A stretch of 64,000 nt of DNA. Origin: JAOACQ01 sp049968515. GTDB lineage: Bacteria > Spirochaetota > Brevinematia > Brevinematales > JAOACQ01. A program made the translations under genes and the position numbers. Under the pieces are notes generated by a model, which was given only the letters and a program-made list of their open reading frames with translations, did not search any database and was not told the DNA's origin. Of the stretch, positions 25,989-33,110 are shown in pieces; position 1 is the first letter of the stretch, and each line of letters starts with the position of its first letter. The stretch is from contig JBMFQR010000002.1 in assembly GCA_049968515.1 (NCBI GenBank), positions 1 through 64,000 of the forward strand, written 5' to 3'.

Positions 25989-26474
25989 ATGAAAATTGGT
26001 GAAGTACTCATAAAGCTGGGTTATATAAACAGGGGACAGCTTGAGGCAGTAATAATTGAGCAGGAAGAAACAAGAAAAAACTCACAGTTCACAGAGCCAT
26101 TGGGCTATATTCTCATAAGAAAGGGACTAATTACAGAAGAACAACTTGATAATGCACTTTATGAATATTTCAAGTACCTTTCTACCGATGAAAACGAACC
26201 AAGTTATGTCAGAGAAACAGCAAAAGTAGCCATAAAGGCACTTGAAAAGAAAAGCAGCGGGAATAGACTTTCACAGGAAGCAAAGCTTACAATCCTTAGG
26301 AGAATACAGGATTATGAGGAAAGGATCACCTTCTATGAGAAATCAATAAAGAATCTTAAAACCCTAGAACCAAAAAAGATTGTTACTGAAACCATTGAAA
26401 AGGAAGAAAAGGAAATTAAAAAGACTATGAAAAAGATAGAAACTTTAAAAGAAGATCTGGAAAAGTTTTCCTGA
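25989..26474 (+). CDS. MshEN/GspE N-terminal-domain protein with coiled coil
   Basis: A 161-residue cytoplasmic protein. The N-terminal half (about 1-60) has the two-helix pattern of the type II secretion ATPase N-terminal (MshEN) domain, GEVLIKLGYINRGQLEAVI... and GYILIRKGLITEEQLDNAL. That domain in other proteins can bind cyclic di-GMP, which fits the neighbouring diguanylate cyclase. The C-terminal half is a charged coiled coil rich in Lys and Glu. There is no ATPase domain, so this is a stand-alone regulator or adaptor. Cyclic di-GMP binding is an inference. Confidence 0.65.
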   Translation: MKIGEVLIKLGYINRGQLEAVIIEQEETRKNSQFTEPLGYILIRKGLITEEQLDNALYEYFKYLSTDENEPSYVRETAKVAIKALEKKSSGNRLSQEAKLTILRRIQDYEERITFYEKSIKNLKTLEPKKIVTETIEKEEKEIKKTMKKIETLKEDLEKFS

Positions 26475-26480
26475 AGAAAT

Positions 26481-27050
26481 ATGAAAAAGTATCTAATAAT
26501 ATCAATTCTTATAATAAGCCTTCAGGCTTTTGGACTGAAAAAAGAGTTTTCCTATTATGGTTTAAAGCTCGGGCTTTCGTTTGATGAAACACTTGCAATT
26601 CTTGAAACCAATAAGATTTTTAAGATAGATGAATCAAGGTTTTTTGGCAAGATAAACGAACCTGTACCCTTTATAATAAAGGCAACCTATAAGCCATATA
26701 TCTCCCAAATATATGTCCAGTTTTATAGCAATGTGGCCTATGGAATAACCATACAATTCAATAACTCATATTTTGACTACTTTTCACTCTCCGAAAAACT
26801 TGAGGATAGCTATGGTACACCCTCAAAAAAGACCTCAAAAATTACAGAGTGGAAAACTCTTTCAAACTTTCAGAACATTTTAGGAAATATGTCTGATATA
26901 ATTTTGAGACTTGAATATCCTTCGACAGTAAAGGTCTTTGATAACAACATTTTGCTTAAACTTAATTCAGAGGTGAGGGAAAACATAATAAGAACGACAA
27001 ACCTTTCCACAATAAACTCCAATAGGAAAGCATTGCTAAATGAGCTGTGA
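26481..27050 (+). CDS. Exported protein of a spirochaete-type family
   Basis: A 189-residue protein with a cleavable signal peptide (about 1-18). The mature part opens with YYGLKLGLSFDETLAIL and continues with QIYVQFYSNVAYGITIQF and FDYFSLSEKLEDSYGTPSKKTSKITEW. I recall the same order of motifs (GLKLGMS-D-V..., W/QFYEDKL, IDYFS...LxxKYG-P, W) in uncharacterised exported proteins of Treponema and relatives. It starts 6 nt after the MshEN gene and converges on hisD. Role unknown. Confidence 0.6.
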   Translation: MKKYLIISILIISLQAFGLKKEFSYYGLKLGLSFDETLAILETNKIFKIDESRFFGKINEPVPFIIKATYKPYISQIYVQFYSNVAYGITIQFNNSYFDYFSLSEKLEDSYGTPSKKTSKITEWKTLSNFQNILGNMSDIILRLEYPSTVKVFDNNILLKLNSEVRENIIRTTNLSTINSNRKALLNEL

Positions 27051-27062
27051 TTGCTTTTAATT

Positions 27063-28346
27063 CTATCCTTTTCTGACAAGCACAGATAATGCATGTGCCT
27101 CAAGTCCTTCAGAATATGCAAGTTTTGCAACCCTTGTGGCATTTCTTTCAATATATTCTCTGTTTACTGACAAAAAGCTACTTTTCTTAATAAAATCATA
27201 TACTCCCAGTGGAGAAGAAAAAACTGCTGTGCCGTTTGTGGGTATAACATGATTCGGTCCTGCAAAATAGTCACCCAATGCTACAGGAGTATACTCTCCA
27301 ATAAAAATAGCCCCTGCATTTTTTATATTTTTTAGAATTTCAAAAGTATCCATATGAATCATAACCTCTACATGCTCCGGAGCTACCATATTTATTATTT
27401 CAAAGCCCTGATCATAATTCTCAACAAAAACAGCCATTGCATAATTATTTAAAGAATTTTTCACCAGCTCAGACCTTCTCAGACCTTCAACCATTTTTTC
27501 AAGTGCATGCTCTACCTTCTGTATAAAGCCTTTTGAGGTAGAAATCAATATTACCGTATTGTCTCCAGTATGCTCTGCCTGTGCACAGAGATCTGCTGCA
27601 ACCCATTCAGGATTGGCAGTTTCATCAGCAAAGGTAACAACCTCACTCGGACCTGCAATTGAATCAATCCCCACAAGCCCGGAAAGCAATTGTTTTGCAG
27701 TAGCGACATAGACATTACCAGGACCTACAATCTTTGATACAGATGGCAAACTCTCTGTGCCAAAAGCAAAACCTGCAATTGCATGAGCACCACCAAGCTT
27801 ATAAATCTTATTCACCCCAAGTCTGGTCGCTATTGCAATGGCAAGCGGATTTTTTACACCTCCATCCGAGGATGGAGGTGTAGTCATAATTATCTCATTT
27901 ACTCCAGCTATCTTTGCAGGTACAATATTCATTATTGCAGTGGATGGATAAAATGCCTTTCCACCGGGTACATAAGTAAGTACACTCGAAAGAGGGGTAA
28001 ATCTCAAACCAAAAAGCCCTCCATCCCTGTAATAAAAATAGCTCTCTTGCTTTTGCCTTATGTGAAAATCCTTAATGTTTTCCGCTGCTTCAAGAAATAA
28101 TTCAAGCAATTCTGAACTGTTTTTTTCAACCTCTTTCAAAGCGTTATTTATCTCTTCTTCCGTGACCAGAAACTCAAATTTTTCTACCTTTACACCATCG
28201 AATAACTTTGAATATTTTAAAATTGCTTCATCTCCATTTTCCTTTACATCCTTTATGATTTTCTCCACACTCTCAATTATACTTCTATCAATTTCCCTTG
28301 TATTTCTCCTGTAATTTCTTAGCTGCTCATATGTTTTTAAAATCAC
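27063..28346 (-). CDS. hisD: Histidinol dehydrogenase
   Basis: Catalyses the last two steps of histidine synthesis, NAD-dependent and zinc-bound. The 427 residues include the motifs VPGGKAFYPSTAIMNIVPAK, the glycine-rich FGTESLPSVSKIVGPGNVYVA segment, and DLCAQAEHTGDNTV with the zinc and catalytic His region. Length is standard. No other his gene is in the window, so histidine synthesis is either dispersed or the enzyme stands alone. A perfect 12-bp inverted repeat with a 2-nt loop lies within the gene at about 27855-27880. The region upstream has operator-like palindromes. Confidence 0.95.
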   Translation of the reverse strand: MILKTYEQLRNYRRNTREIDRSIIESVEKIIKDVKENGDEAILKYSKLFDGVKVEKFEFLVTEEEINNALKEVEKNSSELLELFLEAAENIKDFHIRQKQESYFYYRDGGLFGLRFTPLSSVLTYVPGGKAFYPSTAIMNIVPAKIAGVNEIIMTTPPSSDGGVKNPLAIAIATRLGVNKIYKLGGAHAIAGFAFGTESLPSVSKIVGPGNVYVATAKQLLSGLVGIDSIAGPSEVVTFADETANPEWVAADLCAQAEHTGDNTVILISTSKGFIQKVEHALEKMVEGLRRSELVKNSLNNYAMAVFVENYDQGFEIINMVAPEHVEVMIHMDTFEILKNIKNAGAIFIGEYTPVALGDYFAGPNHVIPTNGTAVFSSPLGVYDFIKKSSFLSVNREYIERNATRVAKLAYSEGLEAHALSVLVRKG

Positions 28347-28416
28347 ACGAGGCCTCCTTCAATACAATAATTATAAAGAGATTTTAAAACTATGTAAACA
28401 ATTTAAAAAATGACTT

Positions 28417-28446
28417 TTTTCACCATTAAAATGTGAAAATTTTCAC
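28417..28446. promoter_or_regulatory. Operator-like TTTTCAC/GTGAAAA palindromes between hisD and the TPR gene
   Basis: Three half-sites occur in 30 nt: TTTTCAC (28417-28423), GTGAAAA (28433-28439) and TTTTCAC (28440-28446). The last two form the perfect 14-nt palindrome GTGAAAATTTTCAC. The spacer serves divergent genes (hisD on the minus strand, the TPR gene on the plus strand), so a regulator bound here could act on either or both. Confidence 0.55.
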
Positions 28447-28577
28447 TATTAAAAAAAGCAATGAAATTTTAAAATAATATCATTGTTTTTGTGTTTTTTA
28501 TTCTGCCCATAGCTTTTTACTAAAAAATGCATGAGGCATTTTGTCCCGAGTACCCAATCTTTATCAGGAGGATTAAA

Positions 28578-29381
28578 ATGAAAGAAAAGATCATATCCTT
28601 GTTAATTTCACTGATATTATTGAATATTATCTATGCAAAAGAAAGAAACTCTGAGATTTATTACAAAAAATATTTAGAAAATCCAGATAATATGGAAAAC
28701 ATAAAGGCTCTTGCTATTTCATACAAAAATGAAAAAAACTATACTAAAGCAATAGATTTTTACAGGCTTTGTATAACAAAGGAAGGTGATAATTCATACT
28801 ACTATCACCAGCTGGCATTATGCCATAAACTCAGGGGAAGACCGGATATTGCCCTTGAAGTGGTGACAAATGCACTTCATTATTTTGAAAATAACTTCAA
28901 GCTAAAGCTACTTTATGCAGATATTCTTCTGGAGTTGGGTAATATTTCAAACGCAATAAACACATACGAAAGCCTTCTTAAATCAACTCAAAAGAAAAAT
29001 GACATTGCATATATCTATGGAAAACTTGGCAAATGTTATCTCTATCTCAATAATTCAGAGCTTTCTGAAAAATATCTTGTTGAATCCATTAAAATTAAAG
29101 AAAATGAGTGGAGTTATTACTATCTTTCAAAACTATATGAAGAAAAAGATGTTGAGAAGGCACTATGGGCAATAAAAAAGGCTAAAAGCTATTGCAAAAA
29201 TGATGAAAAAGACTTTTTCTTAAACAGGTTTGGCTATCTATTATACAAAAAAGGAGTGGCATTAAAAGATAAAGGGGAAAAAGAAAAAGCAAAGGAAACC
29301 TTCAAGGAATTTATTTCAAAAGCTGAACTAAAAAACACGCCATATTTTGAGAAGGTAAGTTACTGGATGAAAAGATTATGA
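28578..29381 (+). CDS. Exported TPR protein
   Basis: ATG 28578 follows a CAGGAGGATTAAA ribosome binding site; the frame upstream to 28527 lacks one. The 267-residue product has a signal peptide (about 1-20) and at least five TPR repeats (for example SYYYHQLALCHKLRGRPDIALEV, YIYGKLGKCYLYLNN), built for binding partner proteins in the periplasm. It overlaps the next gene by 4 nt and heads a three-gene unit with the lamin-tail and barrel genes. Confidence 0.8.
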   Translation: MKEKIISLLISLILLNIIYAKERNSEIYYKKYLENPDNMENIKALAISYKNEKNYTKAIDFYRLCITKEGDNSYYYHQLALCHKLRGRPDIALEVVTNALHYFENNFKLKLLYADILLELGNISNAINTYESLLKSTQKKNDIAYIYGKLGKCYLYLNNSELSEKYLVESIKIKENEWSYYYLSKLYEEKDVEKALWAIKKAKSYCKNDEKDFFLNRFGYLLYKKGVALKDKGEKEKAKETFKEFISKAELKNTPYFEKVSYWMKRL

Positions 29382-31252
29382 AGAAAAGAAAAATTGTATT
29401 TTATATAATCTTATCCTGTCTTTCAGACTTACAGGCTTTGAAAATAACCGAAATCTTCCCTGCCAGTGGAAAATTTTTTGACCCTGAAGAAAAGTTTATT
29501 GAGATATATAACAACAGCGACAAGGCTTTAATGAAAGATGAAATAGAGATAAATATTTATACCAATTCATCTGATTTCATTACAATTAAACCGGGAGAAA
29601 GTATCATTGTAAAAGATGATAATATCTTCCAGATTAATAAAAACACAATTGCCCCTGGTGAAACAATACTAATAATCTCAAAAAAATTCACAAACCATCT
29701 CGAACTTATACCATTCTGCTCCCAAACCATCCTGTTCTTTCCAGAAAGTGAAACCCTCTGGAACAAGGGCTGGGAAAATAATCTTGAGAAAATTGAAGTG
29801 AAGAAAAATAAAGAAAATCTCTTTAGCACAGGAAAGCTAAATCTTAAGAAGAAGGATAATCTGTCTTTTTCACTCAAAGATAATTATTATATTTTCACTG
29901 GACTTTCTCCCGGAAATCCGGGATATGAGTTTATCACCTCTTCAAATCTAATAGTAAAGGGCGGTGATGAAATCATAATATATGTCTCATCTTCAAATGG
30001 AGATAAAATCAATCTAAGAACAACTGAAAGCAGATATACTGATGAACTTAAAATACTTAAAGAGGCAAATCTTTCCTACGCAAAATGGAAAGCACCATAT
30101 GGACTTAAAAATGGTGAGAATGTGATTTTTGAGCTTAACAATTTAAGGATGACTGTGAGGTTTATCGACTGGAATGAGACCTCACAATACAATGGCAAGG
30201 TTTTTATCAATGAGCTTAATGGAGATCCAAAAATTGACTATAGTGGTGGAAACTGGACTGGCAAAGATGGTGGAGGAATTATAAGCTCAACAGACGACTG
30301 GATTGAGCTTTTAAACATCTCGGATGAAAGGATGGACTTTTTCTCGCTTTATATCCTTGAAAAGACATCTCGTGGAGAAAGCTTAAAAAAACTCTCTTTA
30401 AGAACAAACTTTAACGATGTGTCTGGCAAAAGCATATCAATACTTACTCCGGAAAATGGTCTATCAGAAAAAGCCTTACTCTATCTCTTTGAGAAACATC
30501 CATACAAAGGTGGCAGAGTAATCGATTCTCTTGAATACGGGAAGGACTTTGATGGGGATGGCTTCTTTTTGCCATCCCTGTCCTCGTCCTCGATTGAAGA
30601 TGAAACATTAAGCAGGATAATACAGGGAACTCAAAGGCTTCCTTCTTATCATACGTTCATAAAGACAGAGGCAAGTTATGGAAAAATAAATTTTTTCAAA
30701 GAGCCTTACATTTTTATTCTTCCGACAAATAATACCCTCGAAATATTTATCTACGAACCTGAAATAAATGAAACTGAACTCAAAATAGTCTTAAAAAATG
30801 AAATTGATGAAGAAGACTTTATACCTGTGAAAGGAGACTTTTATTATTCTTGTAAAATCGAAAGTACGGAAAATAAAACACAGAAATTTGATGGCATACT
30901 CTCCACCGGCAAAGGATCAACAACAAAAATTTATTACATCACATCCAGAAGAACAATTGAAACAAACTGGACATATTTATCATCAGGCTGGGAAATTTCA
31001 AAGGATAGCACAGAACTTGAAGGAATTGTAATCTGCCCCAACCCCATCCAAACCTCAAAAAGAAAAGTAAGGTTTTTAAATCTTCCAGAAGGAACAGAGA
31101 TTTTCTGTCTTGACAATAAAGGTAACATATTAAAAAAATCTAAAGCAGAGGAAAACTATTTAGAATGGGAATACGATTTCAAAAGAGGCTTTTATCTTGT
31201 GGTCTTCTGTCTTTCAGGCAAAAGGGTTTTAAAGAGATTGCTTGTATACTAA
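29378..31252 (+). CDS. Exported lamin-tail-domain surface protein
   Basis: A 624-residue exported protein. After a signal segment, an LTD-type beta-sandwich opens with ALKITEIFPAS...EKFIEIYNNS (about 20-35, 42-52). A second LTD-like unit lies around 270-410 with FINELNGDPKIDY and DDWIELLNIS. The C-terminal 75 residues (CPNPIQTSKRKVRFLNLPEGTEI ... GFYLVVF) have the NP-x-K / L-P-E-G / G-Y-L-V pattern of C-terminal sorting-like or FlgD-type Ig domains. Probably a cell-surface or outer-membrane-associated protein. Its 3' end overlaps the next gene by 88 nt. Confidence 0.65.
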   Translation: MKKRKIVFYIILSCLSDLQALKITEIFPASGKFFDPEEKFIEIYNNSDKALMKDEIEINIYTNSSDFITIKPGESIIVKDDNIFQINKNTIAPGETILIISKKFTNHLELIPFCSQTILFFPESETLWNKGWENNLEKIEVKKNKENLFSTGKLNLKKKDNLSFSLKDNYYIFTGLSPGNPGYEFITSSNLIVKGGDEIIIYVSSSNGDKINLRTTESRYTDELKILKEANLSYAKWKAPYGLKNGENVIFELNNLRMTVRFIDWNETSQYNGKVFINELNGDPKIDYSGGNWTGKDGGGIISSTDDWIELLNISDERMDFFSLYILEKTSRGESLKKLSLRTNFNDVSGKSISILTPENGLSEKALLYLFEKHPYKGGRVIDSLEYGKDFDGDGFFLPSLSSSSIEDETLSRIIQGTQRLPSYHTFIKTEASYGKINFFKEPYIFILPTNNTLEIFIYEPEINETELKIVLKNEIDEEDFIPVKGDFYYSCKIESTENKTQKFDGILSTGKGSTTKIYYITSRRTIETNWTYLSSGWEISKDSTELEGIVICPNPIQTSKRKVRFLNLPEGTEIFCLDNKGNILKKSKAEENYLEWEYDFKRGFYLVVFCLSGKRVLKRLLVY

Positions 31253-31962
31253 TTTTTTCGTTTCTTATCTCAAAGATTTATGGATATGATCCTGAAAAAG
31301 AAAACATAATTGGTCTACAGATAGGCAGGGATTTTGAAAACCTTGACTTTGCCTCATTAGACATAGGTTTTAAGATAAGAAAATTCTATATTTATGGAAA
31401 ATTAGATTATTTTTTGCCAGTCCAGCTTGATATTGTGGAAGAAGATGCACAGGCATATAGAATTATAACAACAACAGGGGTAGAAAGATATAAAGGGAAA
31501 GCCTCAATCTCTTACGGAGAAAAGATAAATGCCGGGATAGAAGTCGAAACTGATTATTATAAGGTTAATGAATTGAATATTGAGTATTATGAAACCACAA
31601 TTTTATTTTCTGGCAGTTTTACTTCAAAATATGGCTATCTTTATGCAACGTTTGACACAAAAAGCCAATTCTATGCTGGCTATGGGTATTGTTTCAACTT
31701 AAACAGACTCAAATATGGGCTTGAGATTTCCCTCTTTATGGAAGAAAATACCACTCTCAAATTTTCTGGATACCTCTCCACTTTTAAGAAAGACTTAACT
31801 ATATCTTTTTCCTACAGACAGGGGATAAAATATGACACTGCCTATCCTTTCTCTATCGGAGTTTCAAAGTTTTATAACAACATAGACTTTGAATTAAGCT
31901 TTACGCCATCCGATATAGCTGGAAGTTTATTCAGTTGCAGGATAGCCTACCATATGGAGTAG
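31165..31962 (+). CDS. Putative outer-membrane beta-barrel protein
   Basis: The sequence after about residue 45 alternates polar and hydrophobic residues in aromatic-rich strands (FYIYGKLDYFLP, LYATFDTKSQFYAGYGYCF, ISFSYRQGI), the pattern of a membrane beta barrel. ATG 31165 lies inside the lamin-tail gene; no other usual start precedes the hydrophobic segment ACILIFSFLISKIYGY that acts as a signal peptide, so either this unusual start or a CTG at about 31207 is used. The last residues are YHME rather than aromatic. I take it as the export or anchoring partner of the lamin-tail protein. Confidence 0.55.
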   Translation: MGIRFQKRLLSCGLLSFRQKGFKEIACILIFSFLISKIYGYDPEKENIIGLQIGRDFENLDFASLDIGFKIRKFYIYGKLDYFLPVQLDIVEEDAQAYRIITTTGVERYKGKASISYGEKINAGIEVETDYYKVNELNIEYYETTILFSGSFTSKYGYLYATFDTKSQFYAGYGYCFNLNRLKYGLEISLFMEENTTLKFSGYLSTFKKDLTISFSYRQGIKYDTAYPFSIGVSKFYNNIDFELSFTPSDIAGSLFSCRIAYHME

Positions 31963-32049
31963 CAAGATAAATCTAACATTATATCATCATTACAATAATG
32001 AGAGTGAGAATATAACTCAAAGTTTGAAAGTGGAAAAGCTTTGGAAAAA

Positions 32050-32093
32050 AACCTCCCTGCATGCCGAAAATATCTGGCAAAGGCAAGGAGGTT
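32050..32093 (+). promoter_or_regulatory. Hairpin overlapping a ribosome binding site
   Basis: AACCTCCCTGCATGCC (32050-32065) pairs with GGCAAAGGCAAGGAGGTT (32076-32093), with seven consecutive pairs at the base and further pairs above. The 3' strand contains the AAGGAGG that serves the ATG at 32097, so the hairpin would mask that ribosome binding site. This is the layout of a translational switch or thermosensor, but no ligand-binding fold is evident. Confidence 0.55.
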
Positions 32094-32096
32094 AAA

Positions 32097-32186
32097 ATGC
32101 TTCAACTCTTTCTTGGAGAAACAATTCCACTATTGACTTGGAGCGACATTGCCTCTAAGTTGACTTATTTAGAACTTATTATATAA
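32097..32186 (+). CDS. Possible 29-residue ORF ahead of the toxin-antitoxin pair
   Basis: ATG 32097 follows AAGGAGG at good spacing; the frame runs 29 codons to TAA at 32184-32186 and yields a hydrophobic peptide. It covers the second 41-nt repeat copy. The ribosome binding site is inside a hairpin. A leader peptide, a small toxin-like peptide or a relic are possible. The first repeat copy is read in another frame, which weakens the case for a conserved peptide. Confidence 0.3.
   Translation: MLQLFLGETIPLLTWSDIASKLTYLELII
32107..32147 (+). repeat. 41-nt dispersed repeat, copy 2
   Basis: Matches 1601-1641 with two differences. Thirteen nt downstream is a promoter-like pair (32160-32187). Both copies therefore sit immediately at, or before, the promoter of an accessory plus-strand gene. 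Confidence 0.75.
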
Positions 32187-32187
32187 T
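32160..32187 (+). promoter_or_regulatory. Candidate promoter for the toxin-antitoxin pair
   Basis: TTGACT (32160-32165) and TATAAT (32182-32187) are 16 nt apart. Transcription would start about 15 nt before the ATG at 32209. Confidence 0.55.
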
Positions 32188-32208
32188 AATTACTAGAGTT
32201 TTAAATAT

Positions 32209-32463
32209 ATGATTAACCTGAAATGGGACAGTGATAAAAGTATAAAGACTAAAATTTTTAGAGAAATGAGCTTTTCTGACCCGAAAAAAATTTTAAAAAA
32301 ATATTCAAAAGAAAAATTAAAAACCATCTTTTTTGATTTTTACTTTCAATTTGATAAAAGAAGTAGAGAATTCTGGAGGATAATTTTAGATATTGATGAA
32401 AAAGATATTAAAAGATTTTCAACTGAAAGCTTTAGAGCTGATTGTAAAATCTGGGATCACTGA
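32209..32463 (+). CDS. Small protein upstream of AbiEii-like gene, putative antitoxin
   Basis: An 84-residue, Lys- and Phe-rich protein I do not recognise confidently. It begins 7 nt after a weak ribosome binding site and overlaps the nucleotidyltransferase gene by 68 nt, a strong sign of coupled expression. AbiEii toxins are normally encoded directly after a small antitoxin, so position suggests that role. The canonical AbiEi antitoxin has a winged-helix domain, which I do not see here; the protein may belong to a different, short partner family. Confidence 0.55.
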   Translation: MINLKWDSDKSIKTKIFREMSFSDPKKILKKYSKEKLKTIFFDFYFQFDKRSREFWRIILDIDEKDIKRFSTESFRADCKIWDH

Positions 32464-33016
32464 AGATTTTTATCTTGCAGGTGGCACTGCTATATTACTC
32501 AGATACAATCATAGATTTTCTGAAGATTTTGATTTTTTCCTATTCCCAGATAAAGAAACTGATTTTTTTAATCTACTTTCCTCACTAAAGAACACTAAAA
32601 CAGAGCTTGTTGAATCTAAAAAAGACACCCTTATTTTCTTTTTTGAAAAAGTTAGATTTTCATTTTTTGTTTACAAATACCCTCTTTTAAAGAAAACCAC
32701 TCCATATGAAGAATTAAAAATAAATATTGCTTCTGATGAAGATATAACAGCAATGAAATCTATAGCAGTTATTCAAAGAGGTAAAAAAAAGGATTTCTTC
32801 GACCTTTTCTTTCTAATGAAAATAAATAAACTTAATCTAAAAGATGTGATACACCTCTGTGAGAAAAAATATAAAAACAACTTCAACAGAGCTATATTCT
32901 TGAAAGCCCTAATTTATTTTAAAGACGCAGAGGATGAAAAAATAAAAGAAATCGATAGGGAATGGGAAAGCATTAAAAACTTTTTCTCCACCCTCGTAAA
33001 GAACTTTCTTTCTTAA
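32396..33016 (+). CDS. AbiEii-type nucleotidyltransferase (putative type IV toxin)
   Basis: A 206-residue protein of the AbiEii/AbiGii nucleotidyltransferase family. The active-site loop is LAGGTAILLRYNHRFSEDFDFFLF (about 27-50, GG..R.S-D-D), followed by the second family motif MKSIAVIQRGKKKDFFDLFFL (about 121-141). Such enzymes add nucleotides to tRNA acceptor ends and inhibit growth, and they act in abortive phage defence. Start is ATG 32396, or the TTG at 32393. Overlap with the 32209 gene by 68 nt. The catalytic residues look intact. Confidence 0.8.
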   Translation: MKKILKDFQLKALELIVKSGITEDFYLAGGTAILLRYNHRFSEDFDFFLFPDKETDFFNLLSSLKNTKTELVESKKDTLIFFFEKVRFSFFVYKYPLLKKTTPYEELKINIASDEDITAMKSIAVIQRGKKKDFFDLFFLMKINKLNLKDVIHLCEKKYKNNFNRAIFLKALIYFKDAEDEKIKEIDREWESIKNFFSTLVKNFLS

Positions 33017-33051
33017 AAAATATTATTGAATTGTTTGTTGCCTTTGACATC

Positions 33052-33080
33052 TTGAAAAAATTTAGATTACATAATATAAT
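33052..33080 (+). promoter_or_regulatory. Candidate promoter for the SH3-domain lipoprotein
   Basis: TTGAAA (33052-33057) and TATAAT (33075-33080) are 17 nt apart, ending about 30 nt before the ATG at 33111. Confidence 0.55.
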
Positions 33081-33110
33081 TGTTAAAACAAGGAAATATC
33101 AGGAAAATAT

